Shown one piece after another: positions 26,302-34,916 of a stretch of DNA of 64,000 bases (positions are counted from its first letter, which is position 1; each line of letters begins with the position of its first letter). This stretch comes from Streptomyces barkulensis (GTDB taxonomy: Bacteria > Actinomycetota > Actinomycetes > Streptomycetales > Streptomycetaceae): the NCBI RefSeq assembly GCF_002843305.1, contig NZ_PGSG01000106.1, positions 1 through 64,000 of the forward strand, in the 5' to 3' direction. The notes under the pieces are model-generated. The model saw nothing but the letters and a program-made list of their open reading frames with translations. It was not told where the DNA came from and made no database searches. The position numbers and the translations under genes were made by a program.

Positions 26302-27891
26302 GTGGCCTGGCGGCCCTTTCCCCCGGCACTCACCCCGCTGCACGCTTCCCACCCCCACCCCGCACCGGGCGCCGCCCCGCCGGCCCGCGGGCGGGACCTG
26401 CGGCGGGCGGCCGCGGAGCACGCCGTCGACGCACTGCGGCTGCCGGCCGTGGCCGTCCGCGGTCTGGGGCGCCTCGCCTCCGCGGGGCGGCGCCGCTGGG
26501 AGCGCACCCCCCGGGAGCGGCGGGGCCCGGTGCTGTTCACCGTGGCCGCCTGCCTGCTGGCGCTGTGGCTGGCCCCGTACGGGCCGCTGCTGGGGGCGGC
26601 CGCACTGGCGGGCGCCGCCCTCTGGCAGGGCCGCGACCGGTCCCCGGACACCGCCGGGGGCGAGCCGGGCGAGGCCGAGCGCGCACGGCTGCAGACCCTC
26701 TACGAGGCGCTGGTGCCGCATCTGTCGCTCGCCGACGACCCCCGCCCGCAGCCCCTGTACGCCCACGACGGCGACTGGCGGCGGGCCTTCACCGGCTTCG
26801 CGTTCGCCGAGGAGGGGCGGCTGGCCCGGCTGCGGCTGCGCTACCCGCCGCACTTCGGGGACGGCGATCCGGAGTCCCGCGCGCGCCTCCAGGAGCTGCT
26901 GTGCGCCAAGGCCGGCCGGGGCCGGGAGTACCACTTCGCCTGGGCGGAGGAAGTGGGCGAGCTCACCCTGACCGCGCTGCCGCCGCTGCCCTCCGGCATC
27001 TGCGCGCAGCGCTTCGTCACCGCGCCCGGCGAGACCGTGCTGGGCTTCACCGACCTCCACACCGTCCCCCGCACGGTGCCGGTGGTCGCGGAGGGCGGCG
27101 AGCGGCTGGACGTGCCTCCGGTGGTGTGGCGTACGGGCCCGCGCTCCACCGAGCCGCACCTGCTGGCGCTGGGCCACCCGGGGTCGGGGACGACCACGCT
27201 GCTGCGGTCGGTCGCCCTCCAGGCCCTGCGGCAGGGCGAGGTGCTGGTCGTGGACGGCGGCGGAGCGGGCGAGTACGCGTTCCTGGCCGGACGCGGCCGG
27301 GTGCGGGCGGTGGAGTCCACCCCGGCCGGCGCGCTGTCGGCGCTGGAGTGGGTGGTGCGGGAGACCGAGCGCAGGCTGCTGGCCGCCAACCGGGTCCGCC
27401 AGACCGGACGGGACGCGCCGGAGGACGTCTGCCGCCCGCTGTGGGTGCTGGTGGACCGGCCCTCGGTGCTCAGCCACCTGGCCCGTGCCGAGGGGCAGCG
27501 CGACCCGCAGGACCTGCTCCAGGTGCCCCTGCGGTACGGGCGCGCGGTGCGGGTGACCGTGGCGCTGGTCGACCAGTTCGAGGGCGCGGGGGAGCTGACC
27601 GGGGCCGTCCGCGCGTACACCCGGGCACGGGTGGTGCTCGGCGCGGCGACGCCGCAGGAGGTGCGGGCGGTGCTCGGCGAGGCGCCCTCGACCACACCGC
27701 CTCCCGAGGTGCCCGCGGGGCGCGGTTACGCCCGGCTGGGCTCGGGGCCGGTGCACCGCCTCCAGGTGCCCGCCGCCCCCGACCCCTTCGACGGGGAGGC
27801 GGCCGAGCCGCAGCGGCGGGCGGTCCTGGAACTGCTGCCGGAGCCGGTGGCCGGTCCGCCGAGGGCCGCGGCCCGGCGGGCGCTCCACTGA
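26302..27891 (+). CDS. FtsK/SpoIIIE-like membrane protein, altered Walker A
   Basis: 529-residue protein: N-terminal basic segment, one or two hydrophobic helices (about 75-110, PVLFTVAACLLALWLAPYGPLLGAAALAGAALW), then a soluble FtsK-like ATPase domain. The P-loop reads GHPGSGTTTLLRSVALQAL: the invariant lysine is threonine. The Walker B strand is PLWVLVDRPSVLSHL, with Asp but no following acidic residue, so it may not hydrolyse ATP in the usual way. GTG 26302 lies seven bases behind CAGGAG. Likely a membrane-bound partner or regulator of DNA translocation or sporulation rather than a motor (inference). Confidence 0.82.
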   Translation: MAWRPFPPALTPLHASHPHPAPGAAPPARGRDLRRAAAEHAVDALRLPAVAVRGLGRLASAGRRRWERTPRERRGPVLFTVAACLLALWLAPYGPLLGAAALAGAALWQGRDRSPDTAGGEPGEAERARLQTLYEALVPHLSLADDPRPQPLYAHDGDWRRAFTGFAFAEEGRLARLRLRYPPHFGDGDPESRARLQELLCAKAGRGREYHFAWAEEVGELTLTALPPLPSGICAQRFVTAPGETVLGFTDLHTVPRTVPVVAEGGERLDVPPVVWRTGPRSTEPHLLALGHPGSGTTTLLRSVALQALRQGEVLVVDGGGAGEYAFLAGRGRVRAVESTPAGALSALEWVVRETERRLLAANRVRQTGRDAPEDVCRPLWVLVDRPSVLSHLARAEGQRDPQDLLQVPLRYGRAVRVTVALVDQFEGAGELTGAVRAYTRARVVLGAATPQEVRAVLGEAPSTTPPPEVPAGRGYARLGSGPVHRLQVPAAPDPFDGEAAEPQRRAVLELLPEPVAGPPRAAARRALH

Positions 27892-27946
27892 GGCTCCGGC
27901 AGGTGGCGGGGCGGGCGGCCGGGCATGCGGCGGGACGCGCGGCGCT

Positions 27947-29518
27947 TCAGGCGACGGAGCTGCGCGGGATGTCGCCGCCCGCGCTCCGTCCGTCGGCGAC
28001 CAGCCGCGCGGCCGCCGCCAGCCGGGCCGCCGCCTCGGCGGCCACGGGGCCGGAGACCGTGAACGGCAGCCGCACATAGCCCTCGAAGGCGCCGTCCACC
28101 CCGAAACGGGGCCCGGAGGGGACGCGCACCCCCAGCCGCTCGCCGGCCTCGGCGATCCGCGAACCGGACAGATCACCGGTGCGCACCCACAGCGTGAGGC
28201 CGCCGCGCGGGACGGTGAACCCCCAGTCCGGGAGGTGTTCGCGCAGGGCCTCGGTGAGGGCCGCGCGGTTCTCCCGGGCCCGCTCGCGGTGGACCTCCAT
28301 GGCCTGGTCCCAGCCGCTGTCCCAGCCGCTGTCCCGGCCGCTGTCCCCGTCTTCCCGCCCATCGCCCTGTGCCCCGCCCTGCCCGCCGCTCTCCGCCAGC
28401 AGCCGGGCGACGGCGAGCTGCTCCAGCACGGGACTGCCCAGGTCCGCGTAGACACGGGCCGCGACCAGGCTGCGGATGGTCTCGGGCGCGGCCCGGATCC
28501 AGCCGATGCGCAGCCCGGCCCAGATGGCCTTGCTGGCCGATCCGACCGTGACGACGGTGGAACCGCCCGGGTCGAACGCCGCGACCGGGCGGGGCATCGG
28601 CTCGCCGGGCGGGGCGTCGAGGTCGAGGCCGGCCATGGTCTCGTCCGCCACCAGCACGGTGCCCGCGGCCCGGGCGGCGGCCACCAGCTCCCGGCGCTGC
28701 TCCTCCCCGGCCAGCGCGCCGGTGGGGTTGTGGAAGTCGGCGATGACGTACGCCATCCGCGGTGCGGCGTCCCGCAGCACCCGGCGCCAGGCGGGCAGGT
28801 CCCAGCCGGTGAGGCCCTCGCCCATCGCGACGGGCACCAGCCGGGCGCCCGCCTCGCTCAGCAGGCGCAGCACGTTGGCGTACGAGGGGTGCTCGACGGC
28901 GACGCGCTCGCCGCGCGGCGCGAACAGCGCGCGGATGGCGGCCACCGCGCCCATGGCGCCGGTGGTGATCATGATCTGCTCGGGCATCGTCGGGACGCCG
29001 CGGGCGGTGTAGCGGTCGGCCAGGGCCTGGCGCAGGACCGGCAGCCCCGCCGGGTAGTCGCCGTGGGTGTGGGCGTAGGGCGGCAGATCGGCCAGGGCTC
29101 CCTGGAAGGCGCGGGTGAGCCAGGGCTCGGGGGCGGGAAGGGCGGCGCAGCCCAGGTCGATCATGGTCCCGGCGGCGTCGGGTGGCAGGGGCGCCAGCCC
29201 GCCGGACGGCAGGGGGTTGCCGGCGGGCAGGGCGGTCCAGCTCCCCGCGCCGCGGCGCGAGGCCAGGAACCCGTCGCCGCGCAGCGCCTCGTACGCGGCG
29301 GCCACGGTGGTGCGGCTGACGGACAGGGCCGCGGCCAGCTCCCGCTCGGCGGGCAGCCGGGCGGCGACGGGAACGCGGCCCTCCAGCACCAGCAGGCGCA
29401 CTCCGTCGGCGAGGGCCCGGTAGGCGGGCGTCCGCCGCGCTCCGCCCGCCTCGGCACGGTGGGAGGACAGGAGGCGGGCGAGCTGGGACGCTCCGACCGC
29501 CGAAGTCCACTGAGCCAT
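27947..29518 (-). CDS. MocR-family regulator (GntR-aminotransferase fusion)
   Basis: 523-residue regulator: GntR winged helix at about 25-95 (TPAYRALADGVRLLVLEGRVPVAARLPAERELAAALSVSRTTVAAAYEAL) fused to a fold-type I aminotransferase domain. The PLP lysine is in GSASKAIWAGLRIGW, with YVIADFHNPTG and DET upstream. An acidic Gly/Asp repeat insertion lies near 375-400. Divergent from a YczE membrane protein, the usual partner of YczR-type MocR proteins, so it is probably the activator of that gene, responding to PLP or an amine. ATG 29518 is used; an upstream frame to 29587 would cross the shared promoter. Confidence 0.93.
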   Translation of the reverse strand: MAQWTSAVGASQLARLLSSHRAEAGGARRTPAYRALADGVRLLVLEGRVPVAARLPAERELAAALSVSRTTVAAAYEALRGDGFLASRRGAGSWTALPAGNPLPSGGLAPLPPDAAGTMIDLGCAALPAPEPWLTRAFQGALADLPPYAHTHGDYPAGLPVLRQALADRYTARGVPTMPEQIMITTGAMGAVAAIRALFAPRGERVAVEHPSYANVLRLLSEAGARLVPVAMGEGLTGWDLPAWRRVLRDAAPRMAYVIADFHNPTGALAGEEQRRELVAAARAAGTVLVADETMAGLDLDAPPGEPMPRPVAAFDPGGSTVVTVGSASKAIWAGLRIGWIRAAPETIRSLVAARVYADLGSPVLEQLAVARLLAESGGQGGAQGDGREDGDSGRDSGWDSGWDQAMEVHRERARENRAALTEALREHLPDWGFTVPRGGLTLWVRTGDLSGSRIAEAGERLGVRVPSGPRFGVDGAFEGYVRLPFTVSGPVAAEAAARLAAAARLVADGRSAGGDIPRSSVA

Positions 29519-29531
29519 CGGTTGAGTCCAC
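29504..29531. promoter_or_regulatory. Direct repeat AGTCCAC, 21-bp period
   Basis: AGTCCAC at 29504-29510 and again at 29525-29531, spanning the mocR start codon. MocR proteins bind direct repeats on one DNA face, so this is a candidate operator; spacing is two helical turns. Confidence 0.35.
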
Positions 29532-29616
29532 CTTCTCCAGATTGGCCATGTGCGGGAACCGTCTACAGGCCACAGAGTGTCACGCATCAGTCCAACGCGC
29601 CAGAAAGGACGGCCCC

Positions 29617-30396
29617 TTGTCCGGTTCCACAGGATTCACAGGATCCGGGGATCCAGGCGGTTCCGCCGCGCACCCCGGCCGCCACCCCGACCGCCGCACC
29701 GGTCACCTGGTCCGCCGTCTCGTACGGCTCTACGCCGGCCTGGTGCTCTACGGGGCCAGCCTGGCGCTGATGGTCCGCGCCGATCTCGGCCTCGGCCCGT
29801 GGGACGTCTTCCACCAGGGCGTCTCCGGGCACACCGGGCTGACCATCGGCACCGTGGTGATCATCACCGGCGCGGCCGTGCTGCTGCTGTGGATACCGCT
29901 GCGGGAGCGGCCCGGCCTGGGCACCGTCTCCAACGTGATCGTGGTGGGACTGGCCATGGACGCCACCCTGGCCCTCATGCCGGAGCCGGCCGTGCTCGCG
30001 GTACGGGCGCCGCTGCTGGTGGGCGCGGTGGTGCTGAACGGGGCGGCGACCGGCCTGTACATCACGGCGCGCTTCGGGCCGGGCCCGCGCGACGGCCTGA
30101 TGACCGGCCTGCACCGGGTCACCGGACGCTCGGTGCGCCTGGTGCGGACGGGCATCGAGGTGGCCGCCCTGGCCACCGGCTTCCTGCTGGGCGGCACCGT
30201 GGGCGCGGGCACGGTGCTCTACGCGCTGGCGATCGGGCCGCTCTCCCAGTTCTTCCTGAGGGTCTTCGGCACGCCCGCCGGCGGGACGGACGGCGGCCGG
30301 GCCGGTTCGGGTGGCGATCCGGCAGGCGGCTTCGGGAACGGCTCGGCGGACCGCCCGCAGGGGCGCCGGAGGCGTCGCGCGATACTGCGTCCATGA
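29617..30396 (+). CDS. YczE family membrane protein
   Basis: 259-residue integral membrane protein with five predicted helices, of the YczE/YitT-like family (LVLYGASLALMVRADLGLGPWDVFHQGVSG, then TARFGPGPRDGLMTGLHRVTG). Bacillus YczE is involved in lipopeptide and other secondary metabolism by an unknown mechanism. TTG 29617 was chosen: it lies six bases after GAAAGGAC and clears the promoter; a TTG at 29542 is less likely. Divergent from its MocR regulator; its stop overlaps the phosphodiesterase start (ATGA), so the two are co-translated. The C-terminal 40 residues are Gly/Arg-rich. Confidence 0.9.
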   Translation: MSGSTGFTGSGDPGGSAAHPGRHPDRRTGHLVRRLVRLYAGLVLYGASLALMVRADLGLGPWDVFHQGVSGHTGLTIGTVVIITGAAVLLLWIPLRERPGLGTVSNVIVVGLAMDATLALMPEPAVLAVRAPLLVGAVVLNGAATGLYITARFGPGPRDGLMTGLHRVTGRSVRLVRTGIEVAALATGFLLGGTVGAGTVLYALAIGPLSQFFLRVFGTPAGGTDGGRAGSGGDPAGGFGNGSADRPQGRRRRRAILRP

Positions 30397-31178
30397 CGGC
30401 ACCGGCCTCCCGCGCACCGCGCCCCGACCACCCCTTCTTCGACCACCCCGCTCCCCTGGCCTTCGCCCACCGGGGCGGCGCCGCGCCGGGAGCGGAGAAC
30501 ACCCACGGCGCCTTCGCGCGGGCGGTGGGGCTGGGCTACCGCTATCTGGAGACCGACGTGCACGCCACGGCGGACGGAAAGCTGGTCGCCTTCCACGACG
30601 CCACGCTGGACCGGGTCACCGACGGCAGCGGGGCGATCGCCTCCCTGCCGTGGGCACAGGTGCGGCGGGTCCGGGTGGGCGGCGGTGAGCCGGTGCCGCT
30701 CTTCGCCGACCTGCTGCGCGCCTTCCCCCGTGCCCGCTGGAACATCGACGTCAAGGCGGACGCCGCGCTCGCCCCGCTGCTGGAGATCCTGGACCGCGCC
30801 GACGCCTGGGGCCGGGTGTGCCTGGGGGCCTTCGACGAGTCCCGGGTGGCCCGGGCCCGGCGCCTGGCGGGCCCGCGGCTGGCCACCTCGCTGGGCACGC
30901 GCGGCGTCCTGGGCCTGCGGCTGCGCTCGTACCGCCTGCCGGGCGCGGTCGGCCGCGGCGCGCTGTGCGCGCAGGTCCCGGTGCGGCACGGCGGGATACC
31001 GGTGGCGGACCGGGCGTTCGTCCGCCACGCCCACCGCAGGGGCCTCCAGGTGCACGTGTGGACGGTCAACGACCCGGAGCGGATGAGGGCGCTGCTGGAT
31101 CTGGGCGTGGATGGCATCATGACCGATCACATCGAGACACTGCGCACGGTACTGGCCGAGCGGGGAGCCTGGATCTGA
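30393..31178 (+). CDS. Glycerophosphodiester phosphodiesterase
   Basis: 261-residue TIM-barrel GDPD enzyme that splits glycerophosphodiesters into glycerol 3-phosphate and an alcohol. Catalytic and metal residues: AHRGG, EN in PGAENTHGAF, ETDVH, and the distal HDATLDRVTDGSG and VDGIMTDH. No signal peptide, so cytosolic. ATG 30393 overlaps the yczE stop by four bases. Not obviously related to YczE function; probably lipid turnover. Confidence 0.94.
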   Translation: MTAPASRAPRPDHPFFDHPAPLAFAHRGGAAPGAENTHGAFARAVGLGYRYLETDVHATADGKLVAFHDATLDRVTDGSGAIASLPWAQVRRVRVGGGEPVPLFADLLRAFPRARWNIDVKADAALAPLLEILDRADAWGRVCLGAFDESRVARARRLAGPRLATSLGTRGVLGLRLRSYRLPGAVGRGALCAQVPVRHGGIPVADRAFVRHAHRRGLQVHVWTVNDPERMRALLDLGVDGIMTDHIETLRTVLAERGAWI

Positions 31179-31273
31179 CGCCCGGCGGACGGGCGGCCGG
31201 AGCCGCCGGGCGGCGAGGGCCGCTCCCCCGCCCGCGTCCCGTGTCTGCGCACGGGACGAGCGAGGGGGCGCGG

Positions 31274-32749
31274 GTGGGCACCGAGACCGTGGCGGGGGCC
31301 GGGGACGCCGAGGGCACCGGGGACGCCGGGCGAACGGCGAAGAGCGCGGGCGGCACGGGCGGCACCGGTGGCACGGGCGGCGTGGAGAACCCGGAGGGCT
31401 TCGCCGGGGCCGCCGAGCGGCGCCGTGAGCAGCGCGGCTGGTACTTCTACGACTGGGCGGTCTCCGTCTTCTCCACCAGTGTGCTCACCGTCTTCCTCGG
31501 CCCCTATCTGACCTCGGTCGCCGAGGCCGCGGCGGACGGCGCCGGCTACGTCCACCCCCTGGGCATCCCGGTCCGCGCCGGCTCGTACTTCGCCTACACC
31601 GTCTCCGTCTCGGTGCTGCTGTCGGTGCTGGTGATGCCGCTGGCCGGGGCGGTCGCCGACCGGTCGGGCCGCAAGAAGCCGATCATGGGCGTGTTCGCCT
31701 ACCTGGGGGCGGCGGCCACCACGGGGATGTTCTTCCTGGAGGGCGACCGCTATCTGCTGGGCGGGGCGCTGCTGGTGGTGGCGAACGTCTCCTACGCCAC
31801 GGCCGTGGTGGTCTACAACTCCTTCCTGCCCCAGATCGCCACTCCCGCGGAGCGGGACGCGGTCTCCTCCCGCGGCTGGGCCTTCGGCTACGCCTCCGGG
31901 TCCCTGGTGCTGGTGGCCAACCTGGCGCTGTTCCTCGGGCACGAGTCGCTGGGCGTGGACGAGGGCACCGCGGTGCGGATCTGCCTGGCCTCGGCGGGCC
32001 TGTGGTGGGCGGTCTTCGCGATCATCCCGCTGCGGCGGCTGCGCGAGCGGCCGGCCGCGCACACCCCCACTGGTTCGGCCGGTTCGGCCGCCGGGGGGCT
32101 GTCCCTGCGGGGCGGCTGGCGGCAGCTCGCCGGGACGCTGCGCGATCTGCGCCGCTATCCGCTGACCCTGATGTTCCTGCTGGCCTACCTGCTCTACAAC
32201 GACGGCGTGCAGACGGTGATCACCCAGGCCTCGGTCTTCGGCGCCGGGGAGCTGGGGATGGACCAGACCACCCTCATCGGCGCGGTCCTGCTGGTGCAGG
32301 TCCTGGCCGTGGTGGGGGCGCTGCTGCTGGGACGGCTGGCGCTGCGCTACGGCGCCAAGCGCACGATCCTGGGCTCGCTGGTGGCGTGGACGGCGACGGT
32401 GGGCGCCGGATACGTGCTGCCCGCGGGTGAGCCGGTGTGGTTCTTCGTGCTGGCCGCGGCGATCGGAATGGTGCTGGGCGGCACCCAGGCGCTGTCGCGC
32501 TCGCTGTACGCGCAGCTGGTGCCGCCGGGCAAGGAGGCGGAGTACTTCTCGCTGTACGAGGTCAGCGATCGCGGCACGAGCTGGCTGGGGCCACTGGTGT
32601 TCGGACTCACCTACCAGCTCACCGGCAGCTACCGGGACGCGATCATCTCACTGGTGATCTTCTTCGTTCTGGGTTTCGTCCTGCTGTTGCGGGTACCGGT
32701 CAGACGAGCGGTGGCGGCGGTGGGCGCCGCTGCGCCGGATCGGATTTAG
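31274..32749 (+). CDS. MFS transporter, UMF1/Atg22-like
   Basis: 491-residue transporter with 12 predicted helices, of the UMF1 (Atg22-like) MFS family. Hallmark GWYFYDWAVSVFSTSVLTVFLGPYL at about 50-75, ADRSGRKKPIMG loop 2-3, LLYNDGVQTVITQASVFG in helix 7 and KEAEYFSLYEVSDRGTSWLGPL are the family blocks. The first 45 residues are Gly/Thr repeats (GGTGGTGGTGG). GTG 31274 has GAGGGGG; GTG 31241 lacks one. Substrate unknown; vacuolar Atg22 effluxes amino acids. The gene is 95 bases after the phosphodiesterase and may be co-transcribed. Confidence 0.9.
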   Translation: MGTETVAGAGDAEGTGDAGRTAKSAGGTGGTGGTGGVENPEGFAGAAERRREQRGWYFYDWAVSVFSTSVLTVFLGPYLTSVAEAAADGAGYVHPLGIPVRAGSYFAYTVSVSVLLSVLVMPLAGAVADRSGRKKPIMGVFAYLGAAATTGMFFLEGDRYLLGGALLVVANVSYATAVVVYNSFLPQIATPAERDAVSSRGWAFGYASGSLVLVANLALFLGHESLGVDEGTAVRICLASAGLWWAVFAIIPLRRLRERPAAHTPTGSAGSAAGGLSLRGGWRQLAGTLRDLRRYPLTLMFLLAYLLYNDGVQTVITQASVFGAGELGMDQTTLIGAVLLVQVLAVVGALLLGRLALRYGAKRTILGSLVAWTATVGAGYVLPAGEPVWFFVLAAAIGMVLGGTQALSRSLYAQLVPPGKEAEYFSLYEVSDRGTSWLGPLVFGLTYQLTGSYRDAIISLVIFFVLGFVLLLRVPVRRAVAAVGAAAPDRI

Positions 32750-32927
32750 GCCATCGGCCGAAGGGCGGGTAGTGTACGCCTGCAACTCGTCGGATGGACC
32801 GTTACCGCACGCCAAAGATAGGCGAACGTTACGTTACGTCCCTTGTGGGATGTGACGAAGCGGGCGGCTGCGGGTACCGCATATCCGACGAGGCAGCGGC
32901 ACGACGGGCGACGCATGTCCCAGATCG

Positions 32928-32953
32928 GGAATCTTCACCGCCGACCGGACGTT
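32928..32953 (+). promoter_or_regulatory. SigR-type promoter of rbpA
   Basis: GGAAT (32928-32932), 18 bases, GTT (32951-32953), the SigR (thiol-oxidative stress) consensus. In S. coelicolor rbpA is known to be SigR-controlled. A second, housekeeping promoter upstream is likely but not located. Confidence 0.75.
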
Positions 32954-33014
32954 GACCGGATGACGACGACAGCGACACCTGTCCTGTGGGCGACAAGCCC
33001 GGGAGGCACGATTC

Positions 33015-33392
33015 ATGAGTGAGCGAGCTCTGCGCGGCACGCGACTCGTGGTGACCAGCTACGAGACCGACCGCGGTATCGACCTGGCGCCACGCCAGGC
33101 CGTGGAGTACGCATGCCAGAACGGTCATCGGTTCGAGATGCCGTTCTCGGTTGAGGCCGAGATTCCGCCGGAGTGGGAGTGCAAGGTATGCGGCGCCCAG
33201 GCGCTCCTGGTCAACGGCGAGGGCCCCGAGGAGAAGAAGGGTAAGCCCGCGCGTACGCACTGGGACATGCTCATGGAGCGGCGCACCCGTGAGGAGCTGG
33301 AGGAGGTGCTGGCCGAGAGGCTGGCGGTCCTGCGCTCCGGGACCATGAACATCGCCGTGCACCCGCGGGACAGCAAGCGCAAGTCCGCCTGA
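33015..33392 (+). CDS. rbpA: RNA polymerase-binding protein RbpA
   Basis: 125-residue actinobacterial transcription factor that binds the group 1/2 sigma factor and the beta subunit and stabilises open complexes; it also affects basal rifampicin tolerance. Zinc-site residues Cys34, His38, Cys55 and Cys58 are present (YACQNGH, ECKVCGA), followed by the basic linker (KKGKPARTHWDMLMERR) and the sigma-interacting helix (EELEEVLAERLAVLR). ATG 33015 follows GGGAGGCACG. The neighbourhood rbpA / fxsA / ppm / lnt is conserved in actinobacteria. Confidence 0.97.
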   Translation: MSERALRGTRLVVTSYETDRGIDLAPRQAVEYACQNGHRFEMPFSVEAEIPPEWECKVCGAQALLVNGEGPEEKKGKPARTHWDMLMERRTREELEEVLAERLAVLRSGTMNIAVHPRDSKRKSA

Positions 33393-33431
33393 AGGCGGCA
33401 CGCGGCACCGCGCCGCGGCGCACCGTGGGAG

Positions 33432-33483
33432 CACGTGGGTGAGGGCCCGGCCACCGTCCGGTGGCCGGGCCCTCACCCACGTG
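33432..33483. terminator. Long bidirectional terminator, rbpA / fxsA
   Basis: Perfect 24-bp stem (33432-33455 with 33460-33483), GTCC loop, between convergent genes. Confidence 0.85.
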
Positions 33484-33502
33484 TGCGTTCCCGCAAGAAC
33501 GG

Positions 33503-34144
33503 CTAACGCGCTCCCCCGCCCTCCTCGCCGGGGGCGTCGCGCTCGTCCTCGCGCACGACCTCTCCCCGCACCACCTTGCCGTCGGGCCGGTGGATGCGGA
33601 ACTGCTCCTCCGCCGTACGCGCCTGCCGCAGGGAGTCCTCCAGGGATCCGGGGGCGAAGCCGGTGCGGCGGCCGAGCCGGCGCTCCACGCCGCGGCGCAG
33701 CAGCGCGGCCGTCGGCGGGAGGACGCACAGCAGTCCGGCCACGTCCGAGATCAGGCCGGGCAGCATCAGCAGCAGGCCGCCGAGCATGGCCAGCCCGTGC
33801 CCGCCCCGGTCGGCCTGCGGCCCCGGGCGCGGCTCGGCGCCCGGCTGGAGGCTCTCGACGGTCTCGACCAGACCGCGCCAGGCGCGGCGTCCCGCGCGCT
33901 TGACGACCGCGGCGCCCAGTACCGCCCCCGCGACCAGGACGATCAGGACGACCAGCCCGTTCGTGGCGTCCGCCAGCAGGGTCAGCAGCCAGGTCTCCAG
34001 GACCACGAAGGCGGCCAGTCCCAGGGGGACGAAGCTGCGCCGGGGGCGGCGCCGCGGCCCGGTGCCGGGAGATCCCGGGCCCTGTGGTCCGGTACGGGAG
34101 TGCCGCGGAGGTGGCTCGTACGGGTACGGTGCGCCGGTCGTCAT
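33503..34144 (-). CDS. fxsA: FxsA family membrane protein
   Basis: 213-residue membrane protein. A Pro/Arg-rich leader of about 35 residues precedes three hydrophobic helices (FVPLGLAAFVVLETWLLTLLAD, GLVVLIVLVAGAVLGAAVV, LAMLGGLLLMLPGLISDVAGLLCVL); 'GLLLMLPGLISDVAG' is the FxsA signature. E. coli FxsA relieves F-plasmid exclusion of phage T7, but the cellular role is unknown. Third gene of the lnt-ppm-fxsA operon: its ATG begins one base after the ppm stop (TGACATG). The C-terminal tail is acidic. Confidence 0.92.
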   Translation of the reverse strand: MTTGAPYPYEPPPRHSRTGPQGPGSPGTGPRRRPRRSFVPLGLAAFVVLETWLLTLLADATNGLVVLIVLVAGAVLGAAVVKRAGRRAWRGLVETVESLQPGAEPRPGPQADRGGHGLAMLGGLLLMLPGLISDVAGLLCVLPPTAALLRRGVERRLGRRTGFAPGSLEDSLRQARTAEEQFRIHRPDGKVVRGEVVREDERDAPGEEGGGAR

Positions 34145-34145
34145 G

Positions 34146-34916
34146 TCATCCAGTGTGCCTGCGGCCGAGCGCCTGGTTCACACGGGACCGCACACCCCAG
34201 GCGGTGACCCGCCACAGGGCCTCGGCGACGATGTCGCGGTTCATCTTGCTGTCGCCGCGCTCGCGCTCCACGAAGGTGATGGGCACCTCGACCACCTGGT
34301 ACCCGGCCTGCACGGCGCGGTGGGCCAGGTCCACCTGGAAGCAGTACCCCTGGGACGCCACGTCGTCCATGCCCAGCCCCAGCAGAGTCTCCTTGCGGAA
34401 CGCCCGGTAGCCGCCGGTGACGTCCCGCAGGGGCACGCCCAGCAGCAGCCGGGAGTAGGTGCTGCCACCGCGCGAGAGGAACTTGCGGTGGCCCGGCCAG
34501 TTGACCACCCGCCCGCCCGGCACCCAGCGCGAGCCCAGCACCAGGTCGGCGCCCTTGAGCGCGGTCAGCAGCCTGGGCAGTTCCTCGGGCTGGTGGGAGC
34601 CGTCCGCGTCCATCTCGACCAGGACGTCGTAGCCGTTGTCGATGCCCCAGCGGAAGCCCGCCAGATAGGCGGCGCCCAGCCCCTCCTTGCCCTCCCGGTG
34701 GAGGACCTCGACCCGCTCGTCCCCGGCCGCCATCTCGTCGGCGACCTTCCCCGTGCCGTCGGGGCTGTTGTCGTCCGCGACCAGGACGTGGGCCTCGGGG
34801 ACGGCGGCGCGCACTCTGGTGACGATCGGCCGGATGTTGTCGACCTCGTTGTAGGTCGGGATGATCACGAGGATCCTGCCGAGCGGATCCTTCCGGCGCT
34901 GCCCCGCCTCGTTCAC
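34146..34916 (-). CDS. ppm1: Polyprenol monophosphomannose synthase
   Basis: 256-residue GT2 glycosyltransferase that makes polyprenyl-phosphate mannose from GDP-mannose, donor for protein O-mannosylation and lipoglycans. Seen: ILVIIPTYNEVDNI at the N-terminus, DDNSPDGTG, the metal motif EMDADGSHQPEE, and GSRWVPGGRVVNWP. No transmembrane segment, so it depends on a membrane partner. GTG 34916 overlaps the lnt stop by four bases (GTGA). In Mycobacterium tuberculosis Lnt and Ppm1 are one fused protein (Ppm1); here they are separate but coupled, supporting a physical partnership of the two. Confidence 0.95.
   Translation of the reverse strand: MNEAGQRRKDPLGRILVIIPTYNEVDNIRPIVTRVRAAVPEAHVLVADDNSPDGTGKVADEMAAGDERVEVLHREGKEGLGAAYLAGFRWGIDNGYDVLVEMDADGSHQPEELPRLLTALKGADLVLGSRWVPGGRVVNWPGHRKFLSRGGSTYSRLLLGVPLRDVTGGYRAFRKETLLGLGMDDVASQGYCFQVDLAHRAVQAGYQVVEVPITFVERERGDSKMNRDIVAEALWRVTAWGVRSRVNQALGRRHTG

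Noticed and set aside
32767..32772. GGGTAG upstream of rbpA as a SigB-type promoter
   Set aside because: No GNNT at the right distance; the SigR element nearer the gene explains regulation better.
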